NCBI RefSeq assembly: GCF_010093535.1
Contig: NW_022985162.1
Span: forward strand, 186,001 to 250,000
Origin: Lindgomyces ingoldianus
Taxonomy: Eukaryota; Ascomycota; Dothideomycetes; Pleosporales; Lindgomycetaceae
Reading direction: 5' to 3'
DNA: 64,000 bases
Numbering within the stretch: the stretch's first letter is position 1; each line of letters begins with the position of its first letter. Made by a program: the position numbers and the translations under genes. The notes below the pieces were generated by a model. That model had not been told where the DNA came from, ran no database searches, and saw only the letters and a program-made list of their open reading frames with translations. Positions 10,481-21,586 of the stretch are shown here, piece after piece.

Positions 10481-10927
10481 ATGCCTATCCACCTCGCTCC
10501 ACGCTTCCGCCGGCAGCCCTTTTCAACCGCCGCCCGCGTCTATCCCTCCATACCCTCCCACTTCCACTCCTACCACCCCCCAGCACCACAGACATCTCCC
10601 CAACCACCAGCGATGCCCAAACTCGGGCGGATATCCCGATGGTACTTACCTGCCATGGCTTTCATAGCCGTCGGTACGCTATTCCTTCCATCTGACCTGT
10701 TCTCATCATCCCCGTCGTCGAGTCAGAAGCAATCGCTGGACTCGGCTAATAAGCAGCTAGGCATCGCGATAGCGAACGCCCTCGAGGAATACAACATGCA
10801 GCATATGAGTGAGAGGCAGAAGTTACGGGCGCAGGCCGAGAGGAATGCCGCGCTGTTGGAGGCGTATGGCGAGAGGATGAGTTTAGCGGATGTGGAGAAG
10901 GCATTAGAAGTTTATGAGGTGCAGTGA
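10481..10927 (+). CDS. small membrane protein, possibly mitochondrial, unknown function
   Basis: Single exon, 148 residues, starting at ATG 10481 in the context GTCACCATGCC, which suits fungal initiation. Residues 1-45 are basic with many Ser/Pro/His and few acids (MPIHLAPRFRRQPFSTAARV), resembling a mitochondrial targeting region. One hydrophobic segment follows (RWYLPAMAFIAVGTLFLP, about 53-70). The C-terminal half is an amphipathic, charged helix rich in Glu/Arg/Ala and possibly coiled. The build is that of a single-pass inner-membrane protein with a soluble tail. I do not recognise a named family. Confidence 0.6.
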   Translation: MPIHLAPRFRRQPFSTAARVYPSIPSHFHSYHPPAPQTSPQPPAMPKLGRISRWYLPAMAFIAVGTLFLPSDLFSSSPSSSQKQSLDSANKQLGIAIANALEEYNMQHMSERQKLRAQAERNAALLEAYGERMSLADVEKALEVYEVQ

Positions 10928-13368
10928 TGAGTGATGGGGAATGAAAAGTGGGATAGATGGATGGTGGACGCAGTGGCTAGAGAGTGAGTTGCTTGTGGTC
11001 GGCTTGAATTGGAAACGTCTCTGTCTGGGCTAAGGGAGGGCGGGCTGGGTGCTCGGATAGAAGGTAGAGCTAGGCCACGAGTGGCTCTGTTGTACGATGG
11101 GCCATGTACGAAAATGAGAAGCGGCCGCTGAAAAGATAGGAGCAAAGAGAAAAAGACGGGCTGTACGAAAGACGAACGATGAAGCAGAGATGAGGCTGGC
11201 GTTTTCCTGCGATCGAGGACCAAGAAAAGAAGCATTCGAGGACACATGCTGGAAATCAAATCTCTTCGAGGAGTCCGGCGTCAACAATCGATCGATCGAA
11301 CGAAGCTTGTCAACTATAAATTTCAACACCAGCAAGCCACCTGCGGCTTTGCCATTATCTCGGCAGGTCCAAGTCACCTGCGACTGGCCAAACATTCATA
11401 GCAGGATTGCCACCTGCGGCTCTGCGCGATCTTCTGGTTTGGGCGGCTACTATCAAATTCACGGCGTTCAAGTCTCTAATGCCGTCGTTAGAACGGTTAA
11501 CAACAGGCTGAAGTGACTGAAGCAAACTTGCAGTTGTAAGGCTTTGGTATCAGTAAGCCTAGACATCGGGTCTTCGCAATATGCAAGACTGGACGGGAAC
11601 TGGAATGGTGTAGGCTTTACAGAGCTCTAGGGTGATGAGGACAGTTTAAGCGTCGAACATGAATGCTATAGTTATCCTACAGTTCTAACCTGGAACTTGA
11701 AAATGTTTTCATTCGTCGGTGTGTTGATGATTGCCCTAGCGAGGGCGCTTTCCGGAATCGGGATGATGGCATGCACGACTTCAATTCAAGGTTTGTATTG
11801 GTCAAAAAACTGACCGAAATGGGTAGGAGGCTTTCTCTGACTCCGCGACTTGCAAAGAGAGCAATTCAGCGATGAAATTGCGAGCCTCATCAAAGCCTTC
11901 AAGGCCCGGAATTCCAAATAACACGTGATCCAGAAATTCACCATCTCATACTCTCATCATCCCCCCGAATCCGAAGCTAAGGTTTCCAGATCCCCCAGAT
12001 CCTCATTCCCCATCTAATACCCCCGCATTTAATCCTCGCCCCAGATCCCATCCCCTGACCATCCCCAAACACTCCCAATCCTCCCGCCACGTTCCAGACA
12101 CCCGTATTCATCAAACCACCTGCAATCTCGATCCTGCCCGATCATCTCTCAGCTTTCCCCATTGCCACCCGCCACTCTTCTTGAGATCCCATCCAAAGAG
12201 GCAAGCCGGACCAAATCCCAGCCCAATGACTCTTCAGTCACGGAACATGCCAGAGTTCAAGAAACCCATGGTGCGAGATGAACTGATGACGTGAGCCTGC
12301 GAGTCGCTTAGCCACGGAACTGCAACATCTGCATCCCCAGGCCTGTGCTCGGGCGTGTAAGGCGTGTACATTATGTCGTGCATACGGTCGAATGAGGTTC
12401 TTAAGGGAACGCGAGGCTTGGCGCGTGAATGCGCATGGGCGGAAGAAAGGCGGAGACTTCCGACAGGATCGACAACGTGAACGTGGACGTGGACAGCTGC
12501 AGCTAGCACACACATCCGGTCACAGGGCAGGACCTAGACCTGATATGGGATGATATGACGTAGGAAGCTTGGGGAAGTCGGAAAGAGCTTCCCAATTCAT
12601 GGGGCAGGTGCAGGTGTGGGGGATGCAGGGGAAAGGGTGAAGGTAATTAGACAGAGGGTGTCGACGGCTGGAATTTGGGGCAACCGGAATGGATAGATGC
12701 AGGAATGGACCTTGGAAGCCGAAGAGGGTACCGGAGGAAAGAATGTAGGGAATGATGACAAAACGATCAAGAGAAATTGCATTGTGTGTGAGTTCATAGA
12801 AGGAGACGTACAAGCCAGGGAAGGAGCAGATGCAGGGTGATGAACAACATCATTTGCAGTTGCGGACATGTCTTTGACCTCACATCTAAGATTCGATTTC
12901 GTATTACAGCGAGGACCAAAACATTGTAGAATATACAGAATCCATTTGGCCCAATTCTGTGACCCAAGCTGTGTAGCTACCAATCTAGGGGCTTGGTATG
13001 GAGTAATGATGCCAAGTAAAGGGGAACCGCCAGCAGGCAAAGGACCGTCCGGGAACGCGCATCTACAATAGATGCCGAACCCAACGAGAAAAAAGAGAGA
13101 AGAGAGAAATCCATACAGAAAATACTGCAATCTACTATCACACCCGTTGTACATCCAGCAGTCCCTGCCTCGGTTCAGCGGTTGCGGCACCAAAACTCCT
13201 CGCTGGTAAAGCACGCGATAGAAAGAAAAGTGGCTTGCTTGGTCAGTCTGCTGCTCCTCATTAACATATCCACTCAACAACAATTTCAGCCCACTCAATC
13301 CCCGGGAACTCACTTCCACCTCGAACGCACTCTGGCTCTTCAGCGTCAAGATTCCACCTCAATATCCT
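10928..13368. other. long intergenic region, no gene recognised
   Basis: About 2.4 kb with only weak frames. A 250-residue minus-strand frame (12597-13349) directly downstream of the next gene lacks domain character and is probably 3' UTR shadow. The 11.9-12.2 kb stretch is C-rich and pyrimidine-biased. Confidence 0.35.
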
Positions 13369-14283
13369 TCACGGGGCAGTCCAGCCCAAGCCAGTGGGAG
13401 CGACGCCGTTGGCGAAACTGAGGCGCTTGCATTGATCATCAAGGTGGCGGATCGTGGCCTTCTTCTCCGCATACCACTTCTCAAACTCGACAACGTCATC
13501 GCCAGTGACAGTTCCGAGGCGTTTGGACTCGTACCACTCCGTGTCCACCTTGCGGGCGGCATGGCGGAGACGTGGAATTGATTCGGTGCGGAGTTGGGAG
13601 AGCTCGGTAGTGTAATAAGCATTTTGGGGGTCGAGCGGAACAGAGAAGGAGCGATCGTGGTGACGCTTGTGTGGGTGGATAGGATCCAGATCAATGGGGG
13701 TTAAGCAGACGGGGGAGATTGGGGATGCCAATGAGGTCTGAGACCCAGACATAGACCGGGCAGGAGAGTCGGACCTGGGCGAGGAAGAAGAGGAATAGAC
13801 AGGAGAGGAGACGAAAGAGTCATATCGGCTGCTAGCATTGCTGGAGGTCCGCAGTTTTGCCAGGGTCGGACGAAGGTTAGTGAGTCGATCGACGCTGTCG
13901 TCGAGCTGGACTTCTAACTCATCTTCGAAGGTCTGAGCATGAGCGATGGTGTCTACTTTCGCGCTATGTTGGTGGAGTCGCTCGTATCCGCTGAGGACTG
14001 CAGCTCCAGAGTGTTGAAGGGCAGCTAGAGTAGACTTTAGCTCGGTGGGGAGACTGTTCCATAAGTCTTGAGGGATGTACCACGCCGGAAGGTGGTTCGG
14101 GTCGTAGCTGAACGCATCGCCATCTCGTGGACAGAGAGTGCGGGGTGACTCAATCTTTGGGCTAGACGGAATGGCTGCCGTAGTGAAGCTACGGCGGCCA
14201 GAGCTACGACGGGAATGATTCCGGGAGGCAGAGGTAGGAGAGTGGTAGATGGGCATAGAGGAGTTGAAGTTTTCGAGGGCCAT
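13369..14283 (-). CDS. conserved fungal protein of unknown function, Ser-rich centre
   Basis: Single exon of 304 residues from ATG 14283. The N-terminus is basic and Ser-rich. A conserved-looking block begins around FSYDPNHLPAWYIPQDLWNS (residues ~57-77). The centre (about 150-190) is low-complexity Ser/Pro. The C-terminal part is helical and charged, ending GVAPTGLGWTAP. I know of no enzymatic motif in it, and no signal peptide or membrane segment is visible. Length, codon use and a structured beginning and end argue for a real gene. A 14-nt unit is repeated in its leader (14292-14319). Confidence 0.65.
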   Translation of the reverse strand: MALENFNSSMPIYHSPTSASRNHSRRSSGRRSFTTAAIPSSPKIESPRTLCPRDGDAFSYDPNHLPAWYIPQDLWNSLPTELKSTLAALQHSGAAVLSGYERLHQHSAKVDTIAHAQTFEDELEVQLDDSVDRLTNLRPTLAKLRTSSNASSRYDSFVSSPVYSSSSSPRSDSPARSMSGSQTSLASPISPVCLTPIDLDPIHPHKRHHDRSFSVPLDPQNAYYTTELSQLRTESIPRLRHAARKVDTEWYESKRLGTVTGDDVVEFEKWYAEKKATIRHLDDQCKRLSFANGVAPTGLGWTAP

Positions 14284-14291
14284 TGTGTTTG

Positions 14292-14319
14292 ATGTTGATT
14301 CGACAATGTTGATTCGACA
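14292..14319. repeat. 14-nt tandem duplication in a 5' leader
   Basis: The unit ATGTTGATTCGACA occurs twice in a row (14292-14305, 14306-14319) immediately upstream of the minus-strand start codon at 14283. A third partial copy begins at 14320. Confidence 0.85.
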
Positions 14320-14326
14320 ATGTTGG

Positions 14327-15497
14327 TAAAGGTGGTCGGAGGAAGTTGCAGGTGGGGCAGGACTTGTTCGTGGTAATTGGCGACGATGTGGATGTATTTC
14401 ACAAGAGAGTGGCAGGTACTTTTAAAGACAAGTTGATGTGGTCTACAGAGTAGTCGAGATCGTGCAATGAGTGAAGGTTAGTCCCTGGCGGTCCTGGGAA
14501 CAGTGATGGAGGGAGGGAGGGTTGGGATAAGAAGTAGTAGGACCGAAAACGTGATTCGGCTGGCTTCCATCAACTTTTAAGCGGATTCCTACTTCAGCAA
14601 CACCCATGGCCTGACGCAGTTACCTCCTCTGTGGTCTGATGTGGAAGATGGGAAAGTGAAACTCGACTTCTTGCGGCTCGGCCTGTATGCGGGTCGCGCC
14701 TGAGTGAGGTCAGTTCAAGAATACGAGCTAACGGCAGGGTGCGCATGATGCCCCAGTTCTGGAGGACTTGTCTAGAATGCTGGGGTCTCATTTATTTTTG
14801 TCTCGAGATGCAAGAAAGCAGATATGGCAACAGCAAACGCGATTGGCTCACCAATTCCTAAAGCATTCACGCTGCTCTCGGGATCCCTCGGTCGGTAATT
14901 CGGTGGGGGTCGGCAGTAGCGGGCAGGCGGAGTCTGCCCTTTTTTCTCTTCCTTTGTTTTTCGATGCTGTCGTCAGATGGAAGGACGCAGGAGATGTTGT
15001 CGGGAGCGGCCGTTGGACGTTTCGACAACGTATGCGCACTAATATGAGGCTTTTAACGTTTCTGTGGTACCCAACCAAACCTCAAATCCCACCCATGACC
15101 ATGACTATTACCAATGCTGTAGTAGTGTTTCTATTTGCTGTCAGCTTGCACAGCTGCGGCCGTTGGCCACAATCTAAATAATCGTATCATGGTCTGACAG
15201 CGAGATCTGAGAGCAGCGTGGAAACAAAGAAACAGACAAACTTTGATTGGCTGCCTTTATTTTCCAAACCACCTACAGCGACGAACTCACAAATCGTCTC
15301 GAAAAACATTACTATTCTTGTCGCTCGCTTTTGGAACATATCAGTTCGTCTTCTTGGCCATTTTAATGCAACCTTATCACTTAGTAGACAGCTACGAGGC
15401 ATTTTTCTCGCCCGCGCATAGATTTCCCACCAACAGCTCTAATCGAGGATGGGCCGCCTGCATTGAAACCTAACGCCGTGTGAAGATCTTCGATCCC
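14327..15497. other. intergenic, promoter of the 304-residue protein gene
   Basis: No coding signal was recognised. This stretch holds the upstream region of the gene at 13369-14283 and the 3' region of the Pin1 gene. Confidence 0.35.
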
Positions 15498-16215
15498 TTA
15501 CTCCAACCTGCACCAGTATTAGATTAATCTGGCGGTATGTACGAAAACGGAACGGACTGACCTCTGAATCAGGTGCAAGCCAGAAGCCGTGGAGATGATA
15601 CCGCTCACATCACCCTTTTCAAGGCTGAATGCCGCGTCCTCAAACTCCTTCTGCATGTCTCCCTTCCCAAAGAGGCCCCTTTCCAAGTGTTAGCGATGCC
15701 AAAACCTGCCTCGACAGAATAAGCTTACAGATCTCCTCCTTTGCGAGCACTGCTGCAATCCGACTCGGTAGTCGCCAGGTCAGAAAGAGATTCACCCTTC
15801 TCTTTGATCCGCTTTTCATAGTCTTTTATAATCTCCATGGCTTCCTCGGGACTGCGTGTAATGCGCGCCTCCCGCCAGCTGGCCGGGCGGCGACTATCCC
15901 TGTGTTTGACCAACAAGTGCGCGCACCGAATTTTGCCCTCAGGAGTTTGGAAAGGGGGATTCGCAATACGGCTGGAGCTGTGATGTGATGCCATGTATGC
16001 CTTCAACTTCTCGGGGTCTGTGCCCGTCGGGGGCTCCCATCTTGAATCCTTCGTGGCGGGGTGGAAGTAGTACGGGAGGTTCTTTGTATTGGAGCGGCGG
16101 ACCTCCCAGCCACCGGGAAGACCAGTTTCCCCTGACTGCTGAGAGTGTGAGTCGATGCTCGATGACTGTTTCGTGGGGCAGTGCCGCGGGGTCAATGCAT
16201 TATCAAACTTACCAT
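15498..16215 (-). CDS. ESS1: parvulin-type peptidyl-prolyl isomerase, Pin1/Ess1 orthologue
   Basis: Four exons: 16215..16213 (only the ATG), 16135..15729, 15678..15562 and 15507..15498, encoding 178 residues. The WW domain is at residues ~5-40 (TGLPGGWEVR ... WEPPTG). The rotamase domain follows, with KIRCAHLLVKHRDSRRPASW (the phosphate-binding Arg cluster), SDCSSARKGGDLG, then FGKGDMQKEFEDAAF and a short end HLIQRLE. All catalytic landmarks of Pin1 parvulins are present. The enzyme isomerises phospho-Ser/Thr-Pro bonds, notably in the RNA polymerase II CTD. It lies head to head with RPB9 across 447 bp, both acting on Pol II. The three-base first exon is unusual, but the donor (GTAAGT) and the restored frame support it. 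Confidence 0.93.
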
Positions 16216-16662
16216 CGCGTGAGTGGTTGTAGTGCTTTGCGGTAGTTGAAAGAAGTTCAGAGTAAGATTATATATGGAACAGCAGCGGTGACGGCGATTT
16301 GAATTGTGGACGTCGGATATTTTGAGGAGGAATGATGGGGGTTGGTGGAGCAACAGCCCTAGGAGCTTGTCGTGACGGGGTGGGTGGTTTGTGCTCCAAA
16401 CAAGGGTGCTTTATAATGAGAGCCAATGAGCACCGCCTTGTTGATGAGTCAGACGTACGGGTAGCCGCACCCGGCACGTGTTACACGTCCTCCACTCGCC
16501 TCTGTACAAATGCTCCACTCTCACCGCATTCTTCTTCATTCATATTCACCACGCGATCACCACAGACCTCGGTGCGACTGTCTCCCACAAACTAGTCCTG
16601 GCTCCAACGCCTGACACGCTACTTAACACTCTACACACCTCTAGAAATTTTAATCCAGAACT
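16216..16662. promoter_or_regulatory. divergent promoter between the Pin1 and RPB9 genes
   Basis: 447 bp lie between the two start codons. A TGAGTCA heptamer (16445-16451, the Gcn4/CPC1-type site) and a palindromic CACGTG (16475-16480, E-box) lie about 200 bp upstream of the RPB9 ATG. Binding is inferred from motif identity only. Confidence 0.45.
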
Positions 16663-17422
16663 ATGGCATCCCCAGCTGCTGGCTTCGAAGACAAGAAGGA
16701 GGGAGCGAACAAGAAGATCCTCTTCCGGTTTTGCTCTGAATGGTGAGTCGTTCCGTAATCTACGCTCCCCCGTGTCCGGGACTAACACAGAATGGCTAGC
16801 TCTAACCTGCTCTTTCCCCGCGAAGACAAGGAAGCGAATCAGCTCCTGTTCGCGTGCCGCACCTGTTCTTTTACCGAACCAGCGCCCTCAGCCTGCGTCA
16901 TGCGTCACGAGATTGCATCGACTGTCGGAGACACTGCCGGAATCACCCAGGACGTTGGTCAAGACCCAACGGTTGGTCTCTCTCAATCTCTTTCCGATTC
17001 GTCCCTTTCTGAAGAGCTCCCCGGCTTCTGCACTATGTGCGGCCAGGAAATCTTCTGCGAGATCTGCGGCCAAGAGACGGACAACGGCATGTACATGGAA
17101 GCCGACGACGAAGATGGCCTGCCGATGGGGCCTCAGGAAGGGGTCGACAAGCATTCAAAGAAATGAGCAATCTCGCGGGTGTTTGGTCGCTTGTTCTGCT
17201 CGTCTTTGAGCCTGCTTGCTGACTGTCCTTGTCGTTAGTTGCCCAGAATCCAGAAGCCCTGCCCGTCGTGTGGCGAGAACGAAGCCGTCTTTTTCCAGTC
17301 CCAGCAGCGTACTGCCGAAACCGGAATGGTGAGCAAGTACTTTCTCCTGTGTTCTACGCCTCACTCACGCAAGCCAGAAACTGTACTACGTGTGCTGCGC
17401 ATGCGGCAATGTTTGGCAGTAG
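16663..17422 (+). CDS. RPB9: RNA polymerase II subunit Rpb9
   Basis: Four exons: 16663..16742, 16800..16971, 17239..17328 and 17378..17422, encoding 128 residues. The N-terminal zinc ribbon begins FRFCSECSNLLFPRED and continues LFACRTCSFTE. The linker GDTAGITQDVGQDPT leads to the C-terminal zinc ribbon (KPCPSCGENEAVFFQSQQR ... YYVCCACGNVW), so both Cys4 ribbons are complete. Rpb9 sits at the Pol II jaw and affects fidelity, start-site choice and TFIIS-stimulated cleavage. Intron 2 is 267 nt, far longer than its neighbours, has a weak donor (GTTGGT) and reads open for 65 codons from exon 2. See the finding on a possible alternative C-terminus. Confidence 0.93.
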
Positions 17423-17624
17423 GAGACGTGAACGTCTGTCGGGATGACTATGGATTAGTCGATGAGCATGCATCTTGCATTGGGGCGGAGCCTGGAGTTT
17501 GGTAGATTCTTGAATTCGTGGTGGCCCGGAAACGTGGTATTCGATACCCAGGATATTTGTACAATGAATGACATGATACGCCGCTCATCTAACGCCATGC
17601 TACCTCCCTTGCACATGTGCAGTC
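17423..17624. terminator. convergent 3' region of the RPB9 and uL14m genes
   Basis: About 200 bp between the facing stop codons must hold both polyadenylation regions. No discrete signal was identified. Confidence 0.3.
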
Positions 17625-18148
17625 CTACAAGTGCATTGGTGCCAACGACAGAATCTTGGACCACTGCTTCTGCCTCAGCTCTGCTGCGACTACACCGTTC
17701 AACCTCGTCCCAATGGGCTCTCCGGCCTTATTTATTAGGACGCAGGCATTGTCGTCGAACTTGACGACGCTTCCGTCCGGTCTCTGCCACTTTTTCGCGG
17801 TCCGCACGACGACGGCATGGCGTACATCGCCCCGTCGGACCTTATTTGCAGCGCTGATGGAGACGCTGTTTCCTGTCTCTGGGCCGAAGTTTCGCTGTTT
17901 CTGGACGACGACTACGATGCGATCACCTAAGATATCGCGTCAACGGTCAACGGTCGCCCCTCCCCTGCTTGGGCGAGCAGACGTACCAACTTTGGCCGGC
18001 CTCTTCGATCGCAGGACGTTGACACACTCAACTATGGCGGCGCCGGAGTTGTCAATGCAGTTGACGAGGGTCTAGATTGCGCAGATGCATGAGTGGCTAT
18101 CAGAAGTCGTGGCAGGGTGTTGCTCGGTCGTACCTTGAGCTGGATCAT
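17625..18148 (-). CDS. mitochondrial large ribosomal subunit protein uL14m
   Basis: Three exons: 18148..18134, 18071..17987 and 17926..17625, encoding 133 residues. The start [16 protein letters not shown] is the standard bacterial-type L14 beginning. [15 protein letters not shown], then [35 protein letters not shown] in the form [10 protein letters not shown] and the tail [12 protein letters not shown] identify the mitochondrial form (yeast Mrpl38). No presequence precedes the L14 domain, as is usual for this protein. It binds 23S-type rRNA at the subunit interface near the factor site. It converges on RPB9 and diverges from SET9. Confidence 0.93.
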
Positions 18149-18731
18149 GTTGACCAGCTTCGTGTCTGTGTGTCAAAGAGCGTCACCCTCCTCGTCTGGC
18201 TTCTGTTTGCTATCTCCCGCCGTCCTGTCGAAGTTTGCAGTGACTGATGGCCGGGGTTGCTCGGAGGTGGCCGGCCCGCGAACTCGCTTGTCCGGTGAGC
18301 CGCTGCGGCGGTCTGAGCGCGTTCTGCTTGCGTCGGTGTCGCGCCAAGCCTCCGCCGGATCCAGCTGCAAGGGTGTAGTTGCTTTGCCTGTCTAGTTCCC
18401 CCCCAGCGACTCAGCCCAATCCAAGTCTTACCATTCTCACCGCGACCCTCAGGATATCCTCCTTGTCAGCCCTCTCCGTGCGGCGCCGTTCCTTCCCACT
18501 CTCATTGAAACTGTTTTGGGTTTCTTTGTGTCTTTTCCTTCGGCAGGTTGCATGGCGGCGTTGTTTCTGCTTCCAATGCCTGAGTAAATATCCAAGGTCC
18601 TTCACCCATATACGTCACCCCCCAACCACCCCCTTTTACTTCGCACCCCGCCGTCTACCACCAAAACACTCTCGCAACCGTCTCCGCCTTCGGAGAAGCG
18701 TACCTCTTCCTGTCGCCACTCTTGCGCAAAT
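18149..18731. promoter_or_regulatory. divergent promoter between the uL14m and SET9 genes
   Basis: 583 bp separate the two starts. A CCAAT box lies at 18416-18420, and a C-rich, pyrimidine-biased leader precedes the SET9 ATG at 18732. Confidence 0.4.
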
Positions 18732-20840
18732 ATGGCGCCCAAGCTGGAGAAAAGGAGCGGCCTGACGCTGGAGAAGTTGGCCTCGTACGACGATGTGATC
18801 ACGGATGCGCTCGTGGACAAGGTATGCTATTCTTCATGACCTTCCCCCAACGCTGGTCGCGGACGTCTCATGCGGCGATTCACTCCACTAAACGCGCTAT
18901 TGCAGGTCTACTACTGGACTGCCATCCGAAAGAACCGGGGCGGCCGCTTCTCCGCCTCCCGAGGGCTGCACGAGGAGGATATCGCGAACATCCTCCGCAC
19001 CACTGTCATTCTAGAGAAGGATCCCGCCGAAGCCGTACAGAAACTGCTGCATTTGTTGGGTTTGCGCAAGTATGTGAATAGTCTGAAAGACGATAACGAG
19101 AAGGACCAATTCGCGCGTCATTTGCGCAAGTACGTCAACATATACATGCCGGACTGCCCGTTCGAGGTCACTACGACGAATCGCTATACCATATCCGAAC
19201 ATGAGGCATCCGTCACCGCGCGCAAGGATATTAGGAAAGGCGAGGAGATCAAATACCTCACCGGAGTCCAAGTCGCAATGACTGAAGAGCAAGAGAAAAC
19301 GCTCGATCTGGCACGGAAAGACTTCAGCATTGTCATTTCCAGTCGCAAGAAGACGCGATCCTTGTTCCTCGGACCAGCGCGCTTTGCGAACCACGATTGC
19401 GACGCCAACGCGAGGCTATGCACTAAAGGCTACGATGGCATGCAGATTGTGGCGGTTAAGAATATTGAGGTCGGCGAAGAAATCACTGTATCATATGGCG
19501 AAGATTACTTCGGCGACGACAACGAAGAATGTCTCTGTTTGAGCTGCGAAAAGCAACTCGTCAATGGCTGGGCACCATTTAAGCCTGTGGAAGAGGACGA
19601 AGAAGACGGCGAGGAGGATGAGCAGGCGGCGAAGAACGAGACCCCAGCCCCAGATGAGAGATTAACATCGAACAAGCCCTACTCTTTCAGGCGGAAGCGA
19701 AAGTACGACGACCCCGAGAGCGCAAGCGATTCACGCGATGCTACACCTACTGCAAAGAAGACGAGGCTAGAGGTCCCGCATGATCCACATGCGAAGACAT
19801 CACGGTTGCTGTCTTCAAAGGCGTCTCCAGTCGAGCGGCGGCCATCCCACCAATTGCGAGAGAAGGCACTAAAAAAAGCGCATAGCACGTCCTCTCTCCG
19901 GCAAGAAGTACCAATCTCTAGTATCGAGGACCCATCCACAAACCTCCCCGCTTCTTCGCAGACCTGGAGGGACTTTCGCACTCAGCAGCGGGTTGGTTTG
20001 CTTGCTGTGACTCTGGATGAGACAAGCTCATCAACCCCGACCACACCCAACTCTTCCACTGCCGCAGGCTCCCCAAAGTCCTCCCAGTCGACTGATGCTA
20101 CATCTGTCGACGAAGACTCGGCCATGAGTAGTACCGATGAGAAGATCAAGGTTGAGTCTGACACCATCGTGGTCAGGCCCAGGTTCGAGATAACCACCGT
20201 CGAAACACAAGACACAAAACGCTCTTCACTGGATGACGATGTCATGTCTGAACTCAGCGAGCTCTCCTCAAGCCAGGAACTAGATGACGTTCTCCAAGAG
20301 ATTGTCCGTCGAAAGCGATCGAGGACCCCACCAGTCCCACGAACGACTCGCTCACAGTCACAACACACGAGCGCAAACCGCCTAGCTACTCCAACGTCTC
20401 TCGAGGAACCTCAGGAAGGCTATGTTGAAAATACCCGGAAGCCAGGCGACTATACGCTCACCGATGCACTCTTGTCCGCCAAGTATAGTCGGTGGGTCGA
20501 GTGTCACACCTGCGATGACCACTTCGTCCAATTCGATGCCTACCACACCCGCAAGGAATGCCCGCGCTGTGAGCGACACTCCAAACTTTACGGCTTCGCA
20601 TGGCCTAAGACGGATAAGGAAGGTAAGCACGATAGGGAGGAGCGCATTCTGGATCATCGAACTGTACATCGATTTGTTGATGCCGATGAGGAGAGGACTA
20701 TCAAGAAAGGCGGTCGTAAGGCTCTACAGGACTACATCGCGGCGAGGTATTCTACCCCACAATCCATCGAACGGGAAACGTCCATGAGTGTCGAGGTTGA
20801 GTCTGGGCGAAAGAGGAAGAGGGTCCGGAAGACCATGTAA
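18732..20840 (+). CDS. SET9: histone H4-K20 methyltransferase Set9 (Suv4-20 family)
   Basis: Two exons: 18732..18821 and 18906..20840, encoding 674 residues. The N-terminus (MAPKLEKRSGLTLEKLASYD) and the following helical block are diagnostic of fungal Set9. The SET domain spans about residues 120-240 and contains SLFLGPARFANHDCDANARL in pieces (RFANHDCDAN binds cofactor) and GEEITVSYGEDYF. A post-SET cysteine pair (CLCLSCE) follows. A long disordered Ser/Thr/Pro region leads to a C-terminal zinc-binding block (WVECHTCDDHF ... CPRCERHSKLYGFAWPK) and a basic tail KRKRVRK. The enzyme methylates histone H4 Lys20 in the nucleus, with roles in DNA-damage checkpoint signalling and silencing in fungi. 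Confidence 0.95.
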
Positions 20841-21586
20841 GCTCTTACATCGAGTTAAAACTTCGATAGAAAGAAAAGGTATCGAGAGGACGAAATCCTA
20901 GCTAGAACTAGTCACTGCAAGGTACCGGCTCTTTCATTCCGCTTGGAATCTTATCACGAGGTATACACGATGAAAAGAAAGTAGCGAGTGGAAAGAGTCG
21001 TATTGTTGGAATACATGACATCATTATAATGGCGTTTTTGGCTGAGTCGGCCAGCATCGTGATGGTAAGATCTTTGGGGACCGATCTTCCCGTCACTTCT
21101 CGTCTCGTTTTCCTACTCTCTCCCTCTCTTTTCTCATGAGCATGGATGCTATGCATGACCTCAAGCGACGGCGACGGGGGGGTTTTCTTTTGGCGTTTTT
21201 CTTCCCTCATATCTACATTACATGGCCTTCGGGTCTGTTCTTGGTTGGCTTGGTGCTTTCTCTGCTAGTGTTTGCGTACTCATTTCCTGCCGTCTCCAGA
21301 TTCCGAAGAGTGGGAGTGTTCGATGTCGCATAATAGTGATATGCACGGCGTAGTGCTTCGGCGCTTTTGGCGGCCAGTATTTGATCCCATGGTTTGGACG
21401 GGCCCTTTTCGCTTATTGTATTAATAGATATCTGGGGGGCAATGTATCAACGTCAAGACTAGTTATCGCATCTTACTAGTTTCACTATCTAGACATATTT
21501 TGAGGTGTTCAAGGAGGCAAGGTTCAGTATACGATACAAATATTTCACTCACCACACAAAACAATAGAAACCACCCCACGCCCACC
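20841..21586. other. convergent intergenic region
   Basis: The 3' flanks of SET9 and of the secreted-protein gene meet here. No additional gene or repeat was recognised. Confidence 0.4.

Noticed and set aside
12597..13349. 250-codon minus-strand open frame downstream of the 304-residue protein gene
   Set aside because: The composition is patchy, there is no domain or conserved-looking block, and it lies where the 3' UTR of the neighbouring gene is expected.
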